Notes: generated by a model not told the origin, from the letters alone. Numbered from the stretch's first letter, positions 8,679 through 17,462 are shown. The stretch: DNA of 64,000 nt from UBA4971 sp029551185 (GCA_035593725.1 DAOSZN010000003.1:71301-135300), one strand, 5' to 3'. Made by a program: numbers and translations.

Positions 8679-11027
8679 TTATTTATTTGTCTCCAGTGAA
8701 GACTTGCTTTGTGAAAGCGTTCTCATACCCCTTATGTATTTAGGGTCTATAAGCCTCAGCACTGCGGGAAGGAAAACAAGCGCTCCTAATCCCGATGTAA
8801 ACATCGTCCCTGCCACCAGCATACCGAAAATGGCTATGGCTCGGAATGTGGAAAACGCAAGCAAGCCAAATCCTAGCATCAGAGTGACCGCATTAAAGAA
8901 GATCCCTCGTCCGGTTGAGGTTATTGTGGCCCTAAGTGCATCGCTCTGACCTTTACCGTTTCGGAGTTCATAACGATACCTGCTTGTCAAATGAATTGAG
9001 TAATCGACTCCAATTCCAATGCTTATGCCTGAAATCATTATCGTCGCAATGTCAAGGGGTATCTTCATGTAAGACATGAATCCAAAGTTGATTAAAATGC
9101 TGACGCAAAGAGGAATCAGGCAGAGAAATCCGATAATGGCGGATCCCGAGATAAGAGAGACGACAGCCCACACTCCGACAGCTGAAAGGATAAGGCTCTT
9201 TATTTGGTCATCCATGAATTTCTCCATCATCCTCAGCATTACCTTAGGAAGACCGACAACTCTGGCGTCAATCCCGGTGCCTTGGAATTCCTCATTAGCG
9301 ATAACTTCCACCTGATCAATGATTGCTCCCAGTTCAGACGTGGGTACGTTCGCTGCTCTGGCGCTTACCAACGCTTTCTGGAAATCATAGCTCACCATAG
9401 AATCCAGTCCGCTTCCCCCTTGCATCGTAAATAAAAGAAGTTCCTGGGCAACGGCTTCGCGGGTGGACGGAATCACATAGTAGGCCGGATCTTCGGCATT
9501 GAGAGCCTGGTTAACACTGCGCACCAGCTCTGCAATGGAAGACGGATGGCTTAGTTTGTCGACTTCAGCCATTCTGTCCTGAAGCCTTGCTATGCGATTC
9601 AGTATATCCGGATCCTTAACCCCGTCGTACTCGCCTGTATCCACCAGTACACTAAGGCTATAAGTCCCGCCGAACAACTCTTCCGCAAGTTTTGTGCCGA
9701 GGATTGCAGGGCTATCATGCCTGAAGTACTGCATCCAGTTGGTTTCCACCTTCAGGCCGGGAACGGCTACTGCAAAGATGAGCGTTATTGCCAAGACCAC
9801 CAATATGACCCTGTCAGGCCGGGTTACTACAGCATTTGCAATAGACTCCAAAAAACGACTTAGGACGGATTTATGCTCTTTCTTCCCCACAGAAAGATCG
9901 CGCTTGGATTCGGCGCGTCTGCTTCCATATTGACTTCTTAAAATAAGCAGGGACGGAACACAGGTCAACGTAACCACTAAGTTGATCATGATACCTGCTG
10001 CTGCGAATATCCCGAATGTCTTTACCGGACTTATGAATGACGTAACGAAGGACGCGAATCCTACGGCTGTGGTTAAGCTAGTCATAGACACCGGGCCTGA
10101 AAGTTCGTGGATTACCTGTTTTATTGCCTCATCCGGAGATGCTCCCTTGCCGTTTTCTTCGTGAAACCGATTCAATATGTGAATTCCTGCCGCACTGCCC
10201 ATTGACACCAGAATAATCGGCAAGATCATCGAAACTATCGTAATGTCGTGACCGAGGGCAGCCATCAATCCCAATGTACATGCCAGACTCATAAGTATAC
10301 TGATCATAAGGGTCACAACGTCAAATATGTTTCCGAAGCTTATGTATAGAGATATTACTACTACCACCAAAGACAGAGGAAAGAGTATGTCAAGATCCCG
10401 CCGCATGTCGTTTGCAGCCACATAGCCAAGATATACTTCTCCGATCACGTATATTTCCTCGCCGGGCTCTTTTTCCTGCAAAGTGATGGCTTCTATATCC
10501 TTTGCCAGAGTTTGAGACTCCAACGAAGTTGCGACACCTGGCTCCAAAGTTATGAATATCGCCAGCGCATCTCCGTCTTCAGATACCATAGCTGACCCTT
10601 GAGGACTGTCTTTCAGTGCGCTTCTGAATTCTTCAATTTCTTCCTCAGTCTCAGGTATTCCATGGGCGACATGCGAGATTTCAAGACCGAATTCATCGCC
10701 TCGAATGACCTGGACATCCAATGGAGTCACTACGTCATCGACTCCCGCAAGATCTGCTATGGCGTCCGCAATCCGCTGAACTTTCGCGAGGGTCTCATAA
10801 GTATATACGTCAGCTTTGATAGCTATCATCATCATGTCCTGAGACCCGAAATCTTCTACGGTTTCTATGAGATCCTGAATTACCGGATCATCCCTAGGCA
10901 CCATAGACTCTGTATCTACCTTCAGTTCCGCTCCTTTGATGTTGATTCCAAGCAAAACAGATACCACACATAGGACCACTAAAACAGCTATAGGATTCTT
11001 GGTAATAATATCTGACAGTTTTCTCAT
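8679..11027 (-). CDS. RND/MMPL family exporter
   Basis: The 782-residue protein has the duplicated MMPL layout: one N-terminal membrane helix, a periplasmic domain, about five helices (LYISFGNIFDVVTLMISILMS), a second helix and periplasmic domain (RPDRVILVVLAITLIFAV), then a second bundle with the GVDYSIHLTSRYRYEL region. RND proteins use proton motive force; this subclass moves lipids or other hydrophobic molecules out of the inner membrane. The LolA-like and barrel partners downstream suggest export to the outer membrane. Confidence 0.92.
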   Translation of the reverse strand: MRKLSDIITKNPIAVLVVLCVVSVLLGINIKGAELKVDTESMVPRDDPVIQDLIETVEDFGSQDMMMIAIKADVYTYETLAKVQRIADAIADLAGVDDVVTPLDVQVIRGDEFGLEISHVAHGIPETEEEIEEFRSALKDSPQGSAMVSEDGDALAIFITLEPGVATSLESQTLAKDIEAITLQEKEPGEEIYVIGEVYLGYVAANDMRRDLDILFPLSLVVVVISLYISFGNIFDVVTLMISILMSLACTLGLMAALGHDITIVSMILPIILVSMGSAAGIHILNRFHEENGKGASPDEAIKQVIHELSGPVSMTSLTTAVGFASFVTSFISPVKTFGIFAAAGIMINLVVTLTCVPSLLILRSQYGSRRAESKRDLSVGKKEHKSVLSRFLESIANAVVTRPDRVILVVLAITLIFAVAVPGLKVETNWMQYFRHDSPAILGTKLAEELFGGTYSLSVLVDTGEYDGVKDPDILNRIARLQDRMAEVDKLSHPSSIAELVRSVNQALNAEDPAYYVIPSTREAVAQELLLFTMQGGSGLDSMVSYDFQKALVSARAANVPTSELGAIIDQVEVIANEEFQGTGIDARVVGLPKVMLRMMEKFMDDQIKSLILSAVGVWAVVSLISGSAIIGFLCLIPLCVSILINFGFMSYMKIPLDIATIMISGISIGIGVDYSIHLTSRYRYELRNGKGQSDALRATITSTGRGIFFNAVTLMLGFGLLAFSTFRAIAIFGMLVAGTMFTSGLGALVFLPAVLRLIDPKYIRGMRTLSQSKSSLETNK

Positions 11028-11172
11028 TATTCTTTCAACCCTCCGACTCTGCGATCTGATGTAACGTCATTTAGGAAGACACCGGTTCCCTCAACTATCG
11101 CTTTGCTCAAGGAAAACTCTCCATAATGAATGTTCCGAGTTTAACCTTTCGCAGCGTACCTACATTTCTTCG

Positions 11173-11775
11173 TCATCCCCGACGGCACAGTCCGTTGAGA
11201 CAGAAATCCACTAACGGGGATACGTCGGGTACGCTGGGAGAATTCTCTTCATCCAAGAGATTTTCAAAAGCAACAAAACTGATTGCACCTTCAATGGCGT
11301 ACGCGGCCATACGAGGCTCTACGTCCTTGAACTCACCGCTTTTTATCCCTTCCTCGATTACAGATTCTAAGACTCCGATAAACCCGGCTCTGGCTTCGCG
11401 GGTTCGTTCATCCAGTTCCCGTTCAAGACCGCTTAAGTCGCTTAAGATTACTTTGATAAATTCCCTTGATCGATTAAACAGCTCCCAATGGGATTTGATG
11501 GACTCGGCCAGTTTCGCACGTGCGCCTTCTATATTCTCCAAGCGCCTTACAATGATTTCTTTTAGCTCCTTAAGCTTCTCCTCAACTACAGAGACAAATA
11601 AATCTGTCTTACTCCCGAAATATAAATAGACTGTTCCCTTCCCGACCCCAGCTACTTCCGCGACTTCCTCAACTGTTGCCCCATGAAACCCCTTCTGAGA
11701 GAAGACTTTGAGAGCGCCTGCCAATATCAGCTCGCGCTTACCGGATTCTTGAATGTCGCCGTTATCAGTTATCAT
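11173..11775 (-). CDS. TetR family transcriptional regulator
   Basis: The N-terminal helix-turn-helix is clear (LILAGALKVFSQKGFHGATV, EVAGVGKGTVYLYFGSK) and is followed by a helical ligand domain; the length is about 200 residues. The ATG at 11775 sits after a purine-rich GAGAGGGAG stretch and is preferred over an in-frame GTG at 11808. It is the first gene of the minus-strand TetR/MMPL/LolA-like/barrel operon and probably represses its own operon through the palindrome at 11941-11956. Confidence 0.88.
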   Translation of the reverse strand: MITDNGDIQESGKRELILAGALKVFSQKGFHGATVEEVAEVAGVGKGTVYLYFGSKTDLFVSVVEEKLKELKEIIVRRLENIEGARAKLAESIKSHWELFNRSREFIKVILSDLSGLERELDERTREARAGFIGVLESVIEEGIKSGEFKDVEPRMAAYAIEGAISFVAFENLLDEENSPSVPDVSPLVDFCLNGLCRRG

Positions 11776-11940
11776 TCTCTCCCTCTCTCTTTGGCTCTTT
11801 ACTCTCACAGCTCAATTTGACTCTTTCTACGTGCTGTATGTTATTTCTGTTTTAGTAGAGGCTGTTTTTGCTCGTCGATCTTAAGAACTTGTTAAGTAAC
11901 GGGCCGGGTCATACCGGCTACTGGCTGGCAATCCATTACA

Positions 11941-11964
11941 GACTGACTGGTCAGTCATATTATA
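11941..11964 (-). promoter_or_regulatory. TetR operator palindrome with adjoining -10 box
   Basis: GACTGAC (11941-11947), two bases, then GTCAGTC (11950-11956) form a perfect palindrome of the kind bound by TetR repressors. On the minus strand a consensus TATAAT occupies 11964-11959, immediately upstream of the palindrome, so a bound repressor would cover the start of transcription of the tetR operon. The -35 match (GAATTG, 17-bp spacer) is weak. Confidence 0.65.
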
Positions 11965-12081
11965 CGAACATGTTACCATACCAATTCGTCCTTTGCAACC
12001 TACAGTTTTCGTTATTGCTCCGCTCGAATGGCTGTTTCGCTCTCTCAGAAACTAGTAGTGAAATCAGTCATCAATTAGCAA

Positions 12082-12102
12082 CAAAGTCTATGACAGACTT
12101 TG
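12082..12102. promoter_or_regulatory. 8-bp inverted repeat upstream of the ABC binding-protein gene
   Basis: CAAAGTCT (12082-12089) and AGACTTTG (12095-12102) flank a five-base centre. The 21-bp symmetrical element lies about 90 bases before the binding-protein start codon and has operator-like dimensions. No protein can be assigned to it. The rest of 11965-12190 shows no gene. Confidence 0.35.
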
Positions 12103-12190
12103 ACGAAATAGGCAGGAAACTTCAACTGGTTGACGAAATTGTGTTTTAAGGTGTTCCCAAGCATTAGTAAAAGGTGGTGCAGAAACGAAG

Positions 12191-13213
12191 ATGAGAATGA
12201 GGCGAAGAAATCTGATTCGTGTACCGGTAATATGCTGTATTATACTTGCCATGGTGCTAGGCGTGGCAGTCGGCGGTGAACATCCCCTCCTTAAACAGGC
12301 TAAGAACGAAGGTAAGGCCGTATTCTACGCGAACATCACAGGAGTAGAACCGATTATGCAGGCATTCCAATCTCAGTACGGCATACCGGCAGAGTACACC
12401 AGGGTGTCCACTGCAGTGTATGTCCCCACAGTGCAGACTGAGTTCCAAGCAGGGCGACTGTCCGCAGATGTGCTCCAGGCCCCCCTGCCCATACTGCAGA
12501 TCTTGAAAGAAGCCGGCGTTTTGGGCAAGTACGTCTCGCCGATGAGTGAGAACTACCCCGAATGGTCAAGAGATCCCGACGGGATAATCCAGCAGTTCGG
12601 CATCGAGTACGTGTCTATCATCTACAATACCGAACTTGTGAAGCCCGAGGACGTGCCTACTACATACCGAGATCTTGCCAACCCCAAGTGGCGGGACAAG
12701 ATCGTGATGCCTGACCCGACAACTCACGCGACAACCATCACATGGCTTGTAGGCCTCAAGGAGCACGTGTTCAAGACGGAAGCTGAGTGGATGGAGTTCT
12801 TGAAGGGTCTGGCTAAAAACAGGCCTATGTTCGTAGCGTCTTTCGGACCTACCCCCGGTCCTATCGAGACCGGTGAGAAAGTCATCGGAATCTCCATGCC
12901 CAAGTACATCGTGACCAAGGCCCCTGCTCCACTCGGTTGGGCTAAATTGGACGGCGAGCCAATTATGGGGTCAGCGCGGGGAATCGCCATGGCCAAGAAC
13001 GCGCCAAGGCCAAACGCTGCGAAGCTTTTCATCGACTTCTGGCTCTCAGAAACCTCCATGCGCATCCTTGCTGACCAAGTAGGCGAATGGGTGCTCTACG
13101 AGGGGGTCTACCCGCCTATTGCAAACATTAAAGAAGCAAACGTGATACCTTTGCGAGAACTCTCTGATGAGGAAATTCAACGTTGGTCCGAAGTGTTCAA
13201 GACCATCTTCTAG
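12191..13213 (+). CDS. ABC transporter substrate-binding protein, iron(III)/family 1 type
   Basis: The 340-residue protein has a signal peptide after several arginines (VICCIILAMVLGVAVGG). The mature part begins KQAKNEGKAVFYANITG and has the SADVLQAP, YNTELVKPEDVPTTYRDL and PNAAKLFIDFWLS segments of FbpA/AfuA/ThiB-like periplasmic binding proteins. The ligand could be ferric iron or a small organic such as a phosphonate or polyamine; sequence alone does not decide. Its permease and ATPase are encoded next door but on the opposite strand, facing it. Confidence 0.85.
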   Translation: MRMRRRNLIRVPVICCIILAMVLGVAVGGEHPLLKQAKNEGKAVFYANITGVEPIMQAFQSQYGIPAEYTRVSTAVYVPTVQTEFQAGRLSADVLQAPLPILQILKEAGVLGKYVSPMSENYPEWSRDPDGIIQQFGIEYVSIIYNTELVKPEDVPTTYRDLANPKWRDKIVMPDPTTHATTITWLVGLKEHVFKTEAEWMEFLKGLAKNRPMFVASFGPTPGPIETGEKVIGISMPKYIVTKAPAPLGWAKLDGEPIMGSARGIAMAKNAPRPNAAKLFIDFWLSETSMRILADQVGEWVLYEGVYPPIANIKEANVIPLRELSDEEIQRWSEVFKTIF

Positions 13214-13236
13214 ACTTAAACAAATGCAAAATCGCA

Positions 13237-13275
13237 CAGGCTGCCTCCCTAACCTTAGGGAGAGCAGCCTGTTTT
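13237..13275 (+). terminator. Rho-independent terminator of the binding-protein gene
   Basis: CAGGCTGC-CTCCCTAA pairs with TTAGGGAG-(A)-GCAGCCTG across a two-base loop, with a single bulge, and is followed by TTTTCGTCTTT. It starts 24 bases after the stop codon of the binding-protein gene and separates it from the convergent permease gene. Confidence 0.85.
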
Positions 13276-13412
13276 CGTCTTTCCTATCAGCTGATTACAA
13301 ACCTACTTGTTTTCGGCTGCGTACATAAATCTCACTTGTTTTCGCCTTTCTGTTTGTTTGGTTATCGTCCCGTCTATTTCCATACCCGGCACTTAACTTG
13401 CCTGATATCACA

Positions 13413-15101
13413 CTATTCCGCATGGGACAAAGGGACGCGCAACAAGTTCGCGACAAGCACGAGTACAGTAGAAAGGCCTATCATGATAATTCCTAAAGCA
13501 GCCACTTGACCCCAAAGGCCGTCATTAGCCAACTTCATAATCTCGACTGTAAGCACCTCGGTGCCAGGACGTGACAGTACCGCAGAAACGCTTAACTCGC
13601 GGATAAACATGCAAGCCGTTAGGATCCATGCGGATATAACACCAGGGGCGAGAAGCGGTACTACGATATCTTTTAACGCCTGTAGAAAACTTGCGCCAAA
13701 CACTCGCGCCGACTCCTCCAGCTCTTGGTCTATCTGCATGAAAGCGCTCCTGAGAGGGCGGATACCATAGGGTAAGTATGTGCCGACATAAGCCACGAGA
13801 AGGCCCCAAATAGTCGCATAAAGGGGAGTCTGCACAAGAAACCACATAAATCCTACGCCAATTATCATACCCGGAAAAGAGAAGGACAGGAACGACAGGG
13901 ATTCAAGGAACGCCGACCCTCTGCTCCGCACCTTAACAATGACGTAAGCGACGAATAGAGACAGCAGTATAGCGAGAGACGCCCCGACAACAGCGAGGAA
14001 AACAGAGTTTTTAAGCGCCCGAACTGTGATGGGGTTCGCAAGGACGGTATGCCAGTTGCGAAGGCTCATCATGCTGATAGCGCGCGCGCTAGGTACCATT
14101 GAGTAAGGCAGAAATGACATATAAACGAGGGTAGCCAAGGGTATGACCACGAGGAAGCAAAACAGCAAAATGCATAGAAAGAAAAGGGGATATCTGGCAC
14201 GTCCAAGTTCTACCACAGTAGGACGGTACCCTTTACCTGTAACAGTCACGTACTGGGAACTCTCTGCGATAAGATATCGATACAAGTAGACGAGAATAAT
14301 GGCGGCTACTAACACAATCAGACCGATCGCTGCTGCCCTTCCATAGTCAGGAGACCAACCTATCGAGATAATCCGGTACACATGCGTCGTCAAGACATGG
14401 ATACGCCCTGGCAGCCCCACCATGGACGGGACGGCAAACGAGGCCAGACTCCTGATAATAGCCAGGGTGAAGGTGGCAAGGAATGCAGGTCTTAGTATAG
14501 GCAGTGTAATCCGGCGCAAAGTATAAAGGTTGGATGCCCCACTAACCCAGGACGCTTCCTCCAAAGTCGTATCAAATGAATACATGGCAGGCGAAATCAC
14601 AAGGTAGGTGACAGGCAAGTCCAGCATTCCCTCGAGGAAGATCATTCCCCCCAGTGAATAGATGTTAAAAGGCCCGCTTGACAGCTTGAAAATGTTCCTG
14701 AGGAATAAGTTCAACATGCCGTTAGTTGGATTGAGCAACGTTATCCACGCAGCTGCAAACAAAACATGGGGAATCATCATAGGAACTACAGGGAGGACAC
14801 GGAACAAGCCTTTAAATGGGATATCCGTACGAACACTCAGATAGGCAAGAAGTCCGCCCAGAATCGTCGAAAAGGACGCGCACCCAATGGTGAAGATGAC
14901 TGTATTCAAAAGCGTTTTGGGAAGTACGGGATCGGTATACGCAGCAACGTATTTATCAATTGTGAACTTCCCAAGCGCCCCGATTCCTTCTGAAAAGCTG
15001 CCTACTACAAGCATTACGACAGGGCCAACTGTTAAGGCGCCGACAACAAGAATAAGAATGCCCACCAACGGAAAACGAAGAGCGGATTTACGTTCAAGCA
15101 C
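13413..15101 (-). CDS. ABC transporter permease with two fused membrane domains, FbpB type
   Basis: The roughly 562-residue protein has two binding-protein-dependent permease domains. Each carries an EAA-like loop: EEASWVSGASNLYTLRRITLP near residue 190 and EESARVFGASFLQALKDIVVP near residue 460. This fused layout is typical of FbpB/SfuB iron-type importers, where one polypeptide forms the whole channel. I place the start at the GTG at 15101 because GGAGGAGG lies just upstream; the frame continues back to an ATG at 15140 inside the ATPase gene, which is less likely. The ATPase stop ends two bases before this start. Confidence 0.9.
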   Translation of the reverse strand: MLERKSALRFPLVGILILVVGALTVGPVVMLVVGSFSEGIGALGKFTIDKYVAAYTDPVLPKTLLNTVIFTIGCASFSTILGGLLAYLSVRTDIPFKGLFRVLPVVPMMIPHVLFAAAWITLLNPTNGMLNLFLRNIFKLSSGPFNIYSLGGMIFLEGMLDLPVTYLVISPAMYSFDTTLEEASWVSGASNLYTLRRITLPILRPAFLATFTLAIIRSLASFAVPSMVGLPGRIHVLTTHVYRIISIGWSPDYGRAAAIGLIVLVAAIILVYLYRYLIAESSQYVTVTGKGYRPTVVELGRARYPLFFLCILLFCFLVVIPLATLVYMSFLPYSMVPSARAISMMSLRNWHTVLANPITVRALKNSVFLAVVGASLAILLSLFVAYVIVKVRSRGSAFLESLSFLSFSFPGMIIGVGFMWFLVQTPLYATIWGLLVAYVGTYLPYGIRPLRSAFMQIDQELEESARVFGASFLQALKDIVVPLLAPGVISAWILTACMFIRELSVSAVLSRPGTEVLTVEIMKLANDGLWGQVAALGIIMIGLSTVLVLVANLLRVPLSHAE

Positions 15102-15103
15102 TG

Positions 15104-16213
15104 TTATGCCTCCTCCCCTGGGGCCAGGGCGCGGCACCATTCGCGATCTATATGCAGTCGCACCTTGTCACCTTTCTTAAGTGGGATATGGAACTTGAGC
15201 TTGGCGAGTATGCGAGCTCCACCAACGGAGATTTCAGCCTCGTGCGCTTCTCCTGCAAAGAGAAGATCGGTAACAGTCCCCTCGAACTCGTTCTCCATTG
15301 GGGACGAAGAAGACGGCGCCACCTCGAACGATTCAGGACGGGTGTAAATAGTCACGCCGGTTCCAGGGGCCAAGTCAGAGGGAGCGCTACACACAATATC
15401 GCCCAGCGCGCAAGACACGATAGCGTGGTTTTCGTCCTGATAGCCCTTGACCGTTGCCTCCAGGAAGTTGGCTCGACCGATAAAGTCCACTACGAATGGA
15501 TTATTGGAGCGAAGGTAAATATCCTGCGGTGTGCCTCGTTCAACTATTACCCCTCCACGCATTATTGCGATCTCGTCTGAAATCGTTAGAGCTTCCACTT
15601 GATCATGGGTCACATAGATGGCAGAGATGGCAAGTTCCGTAAGGAAGCTCCTGAGTTCTTGACGTGTGCTCTCACGAAGTTTTGCATCCAGGTTGCTAAG
15701 GGGTTCATCAAAAAGGATAACTTTAGGTTCAGCGACAAGAGCACGGGCGAGAGCCACGCGCTGCTGCTGACCGCCGCTGAGCTTCGTGGCCAGTCGGTTC
15801 TCGAAGCCACTTAGCTGCACAAGATCAAGGATCTTCTTAACCCGCTCCTCAATCTCTTGCTTCGGTGTCTTGCGAATCTGGAGTGGGTATGCCACATTAC
15901 CGAAGACAGTCATGTGAGGCCAAATCGCGTATGATTGGAACACCATGCCGATACCTCGGCGTTCGGGAGGTAGAGATATGCCATGGGTCTTCGACCATAC
16001 TATCTCATCGCCAATGGAGATCTCTCCAGAGTCAGGGGATTCAAGTCCGGCGATGCATCTAAGCAGTGTCGTCTTCCCGCATCCGGAAGGCCCCAGAAGG
16101 GTTAAAATTCTGTTGTTAGGGGTAGTTAAAGTTACATTATTGAGAGCTTTCACTGTTTCTTCCTTGGATACGAATGTCTTGGTCAAATTCTTAACTGACA
16201 CCATTCCCTGCAT
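15104..16213 (-). CDS. ABC transporter ATP-binding protein, FbpC/PotA type
   Basis: The product has about 369 residues. It carries a Walker A (GPSGCGKTT), the signature LSGGQQQRVALARAL, Walker B (VILFDEP) and the H-loop YVTHDQ, followed by a C-terminal TOBE-like domain of about 130 residues. The chosen ATG at 16213 (MQGMVSVKNL) follows AGAGGAG; earlier in-frame codons lack a site. It energises the fused permease encoded immediately downstream and presumably uses the binding protein at 12191. Confidence 0.92.
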   Translation of the reverse strand: MQGMVSVKNLTKTFVSKEETVKALNNVTLTTPNNRILTLLGPSGCGKTTLLRCIAGLESPDSGEISIGDEIVWSKTHGISLPPERRGIGMVFQSYAIWPHMTVFGNVAYPLQIRKTPKQEIEERVKKILDLVQLSGFENRLATKLSGGQQQRVALARALVAEPKVILFDEPLSNLDAKLRESTRQELRSFLTELAISAIYVTHDQVEALTISDEIAIMRGGVIVERGTPQDIYLRSNNPFVVDFIGRANFLEATVKGYQDENHAIVSCALGDIVCSAPSDLAPGTGVTIYTRPESFEVAPSSSSPMENEFEGTVTDLLFAGEAHEAEISVGGARILAKLKFHIPLKKGDKVRLHIDREWCRALAPGEEA

Positions 16214-16529
16214 GTCAATTGCTCCTCTCTCTCTCCAGTAATTCCTCCTCGAATTTGCAAGCATTGCAGACATGAAGCCTCAATCCGCTCCGGCGAGATT
16301 CGCGTCGTTAAAGTGAAGGCGCATCCCTTGGTGACCATGCCATATTGATTGCTCCTTTTGTTCTGATATTCCGCGTTACATAGCAGAATTCCTGCCTGCA
16401 AGCGTTTTTCAGCTGACCTCAGAATGGGCGGAGGCGCCCGCAGGAAAAGACATTCCCTGAGCCTTCCCAGGGTGGTCGATATTCGCCTACATTTTACAAG
16501 AAAGCGGTCGCTTTCTCTCATTAACCCTA
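16214..16529. other. Non-coding stretch upstream of the ABC ATPase gene
   Basis: Roughly 300 bases lie between the ATPase start and the divergent CsoR promoter. I see no convincing protein gene. The only notable item is an 11-codon frame with a good ribosome binding site (annotated separately). Confidence 0.5.
16308..16343 (-). other. Possible 11-residue leader peptide ahead of the ABC operon
   Basis: On the minus strand AAAGGAG is followed eight bases later by an ATG (16343) that opens a frame of eleven codons (MAWSPRDAPSL) ending in TAA at 16310-16308, about 95 bases before the ATPase start. Spacing is ideal, but chance occurrence is not excluded and no attenuator structure was identified. 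Confidence 0.2.
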
Positions 16530-16558
16530 TTGACAAAACCTTCTTGCAAAGATATATT
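16530..16558 (+). promoter_or_regulatory. Strong sigma-A promoter of the csoR-thioredoxin unit
   Basis: TTGACA (16530-16535), a 17-base spacer and TATATT (16553-16558) form a near-consensus promoter. The -10 box touches the CsoR-type operator at 16558-16575. Confidence 0.85.
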
Positions 16559-16575
16559 ATACCCCGTAGGGTATA
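16558..16575. promoter_or_regulatory. CsoR-type operator
   Basis: TATACCC-CGTA-GGGTATA is a perfect 7-bp-arm palindrome with the C-run/G-run form typical of CsoR/CstR operators. It covers the expected transcription start just downstream of the -10 box, so binding would block initiation. The csoR-like gene follows, giving autoregulation. Confidence 0.8.
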
Positions 16576-16748
16576 TGAGTAACGGGTTGTCGCTGTCTAT
16601 TCTCTTGTTCAGTGGATTGCTTATTGCGCTGTTTGCTGCCGGATCCATCGTGCTGCCTAATGCAGCCTACAAGGAGCAAATAGCAAGGAGGAGGTGTGGC
16701 AGAAAGAGTGAAACAAGGCGAATCCCCCAAGGAGCCGGAACCTGTTGA
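16575..16748 (+). CDS. Possible small single-pass membrane protein overlapping csoR
   Basis: An ATG at 16575, about ten bases after the predicted transcription start, opens a 57-codon frame with one hydrophobic segment (LSILLFSGLLIALFAAGSIV) and a basic, cysteine-containing tail. It would be nearly leaderless and overlaps the start of csoR by about 50 bases in another frame. It may be fortuitous; no family is recognised. Confidence 0.25.
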   Translation: MSNGLSLSILLFSGLLIALFAAGSIVLPNAAYKEQIARRRCGRKSETRRIPQGAGTC

Positions 16749-17064
16749 ATCCAATATGCCGACATTGACTGACGGCACTAAGGATGCTTTGATACTAAGT
16801 GAAAATGCTAAGAATGACATTGTGGCAAGACTAAGGCGTATAGAAGGCCAGGCCCGAGGGATCCAAAGGATGGTCGAAGAGGAACGGTCTTGCGAAGATA
16901 TCATCATCCAAGTTGCGGCGCTAAAAGCAGCTGTAACTCAAGCAGGTGTAGCCATAGCAGGATCACACCTAGTTGAGTGCGTTGCGCTGAACGTCTCTTC
17001 CGGGGAAGGGAATTGTCGCGACAAAATTGCAGGTTTCGCAAGGCTTTTCAGTAAGCTTGCATAA
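16696..17064 (+). CDS. csoR: CsoR/FrmR family metal- or sulfur-sensing repressor
   Basis: The 122-residue protein has the DUF156 core: IVARLRRIEGQARGIQRMVE, then a helix with IIQVAALKAAV. Candidate ligands Cys66, His91 and Cys95 (SHLVEC) have the 25- and 4-residue spacing of the Cu(I) site in CsoR, which favours copper over the two-cysteine persulfide sensor CstR. The GTG start at 16696 follows AAGGAGG closely; an ATG at residue 21 is an alternative, as the first 35 residues are not conserved. It is autoregulated by the palindrome at 16558. No copper ATPase or chaperone gene is nearby; thioredoxin follows. Confidence 0.88.
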   Translation: MAERVKQGESPKEPEPVESNMPTLTDGTKDALILSENAKNDIVARLRRIEGQARGIQRMVEEERSCEDIIIQVAALKAAVTQAGVAIAGSHLVECVALNVSSGEGNCRDKIAGFARLFSKLA

Positions 17065-17135
17065 GCATAGCTTATAAAGATATGAAAAGTCCGAATATGA
17101 CAAACTTGTAACGGAAGGAAAGGAAGGGTCAGAAT

Positions 17136-17462
17136 ATGGCAGGCGGAGTAATTGTGGTTAAGGACGGGACATTTAAAGACGAGGTTCTTGACGCTAATGA
17201 ACCTGTGCTTGTAGATTTCTGGGCTGAATGGTGCGGCCCATGCCGGATGATGGCGCCTGTAGTGGAACAGATAGCTGAGGATTACTCAGGAAGAATGAAA
17301 GTAGCTAAGTTAAATGTGGATGAAAATCCTGAGTCAGCTGCTGCGTACGGAGTAATGAGCATACCTACGCTTATTCTTTTTAAGAACGGAGAAGCTGTGG
17401 AGCGATTTGTGGGATTCAGGCCTAAGCATGAACTGGCAAGGCTTGTCGACGCCAATTTGTAG
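17136..17462 (+). CDS. trxA: Thioredoxin
   Basis: The 108-residue protein has the classical active site WCGPC (Cys33, Cys36) after the strand VLVDFWAE, and the cis-proline loop MSIPTLILF. It is a cytoplasmic dithiol reductant. It lies 71 bases after csoR behind a purine-rich leader and before a terminator, so it is probably co-transcribed and under the same metal-responsive control. Confidence 0.95.
   Translation: MAGGVIVVKDGTFKDEVLDANEPVLVDFWAEWCGPCRMMAPVVEQIAEDYSGRMKVAKLNVDENPESAAAYGVMSIPTLILFKNGEAVERFVGFRPKHELARLVDANL

Noticed and set aside
11868..12149. 93-codon plus-strand frame upstream of the ABC binding-protein gene
   Set aside because: No ribosome binding site or recognisable domain, and it overlaps the tetR promoter and operator.
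16183..16536. 117-codon minus-strand frame before the ABC ATPase gene
   Set aside because: Composition is not protein-like (many Arg, Cys and Leu in low-complexity order), it overlaps the ATPase start, and there is no ribosome binding site.
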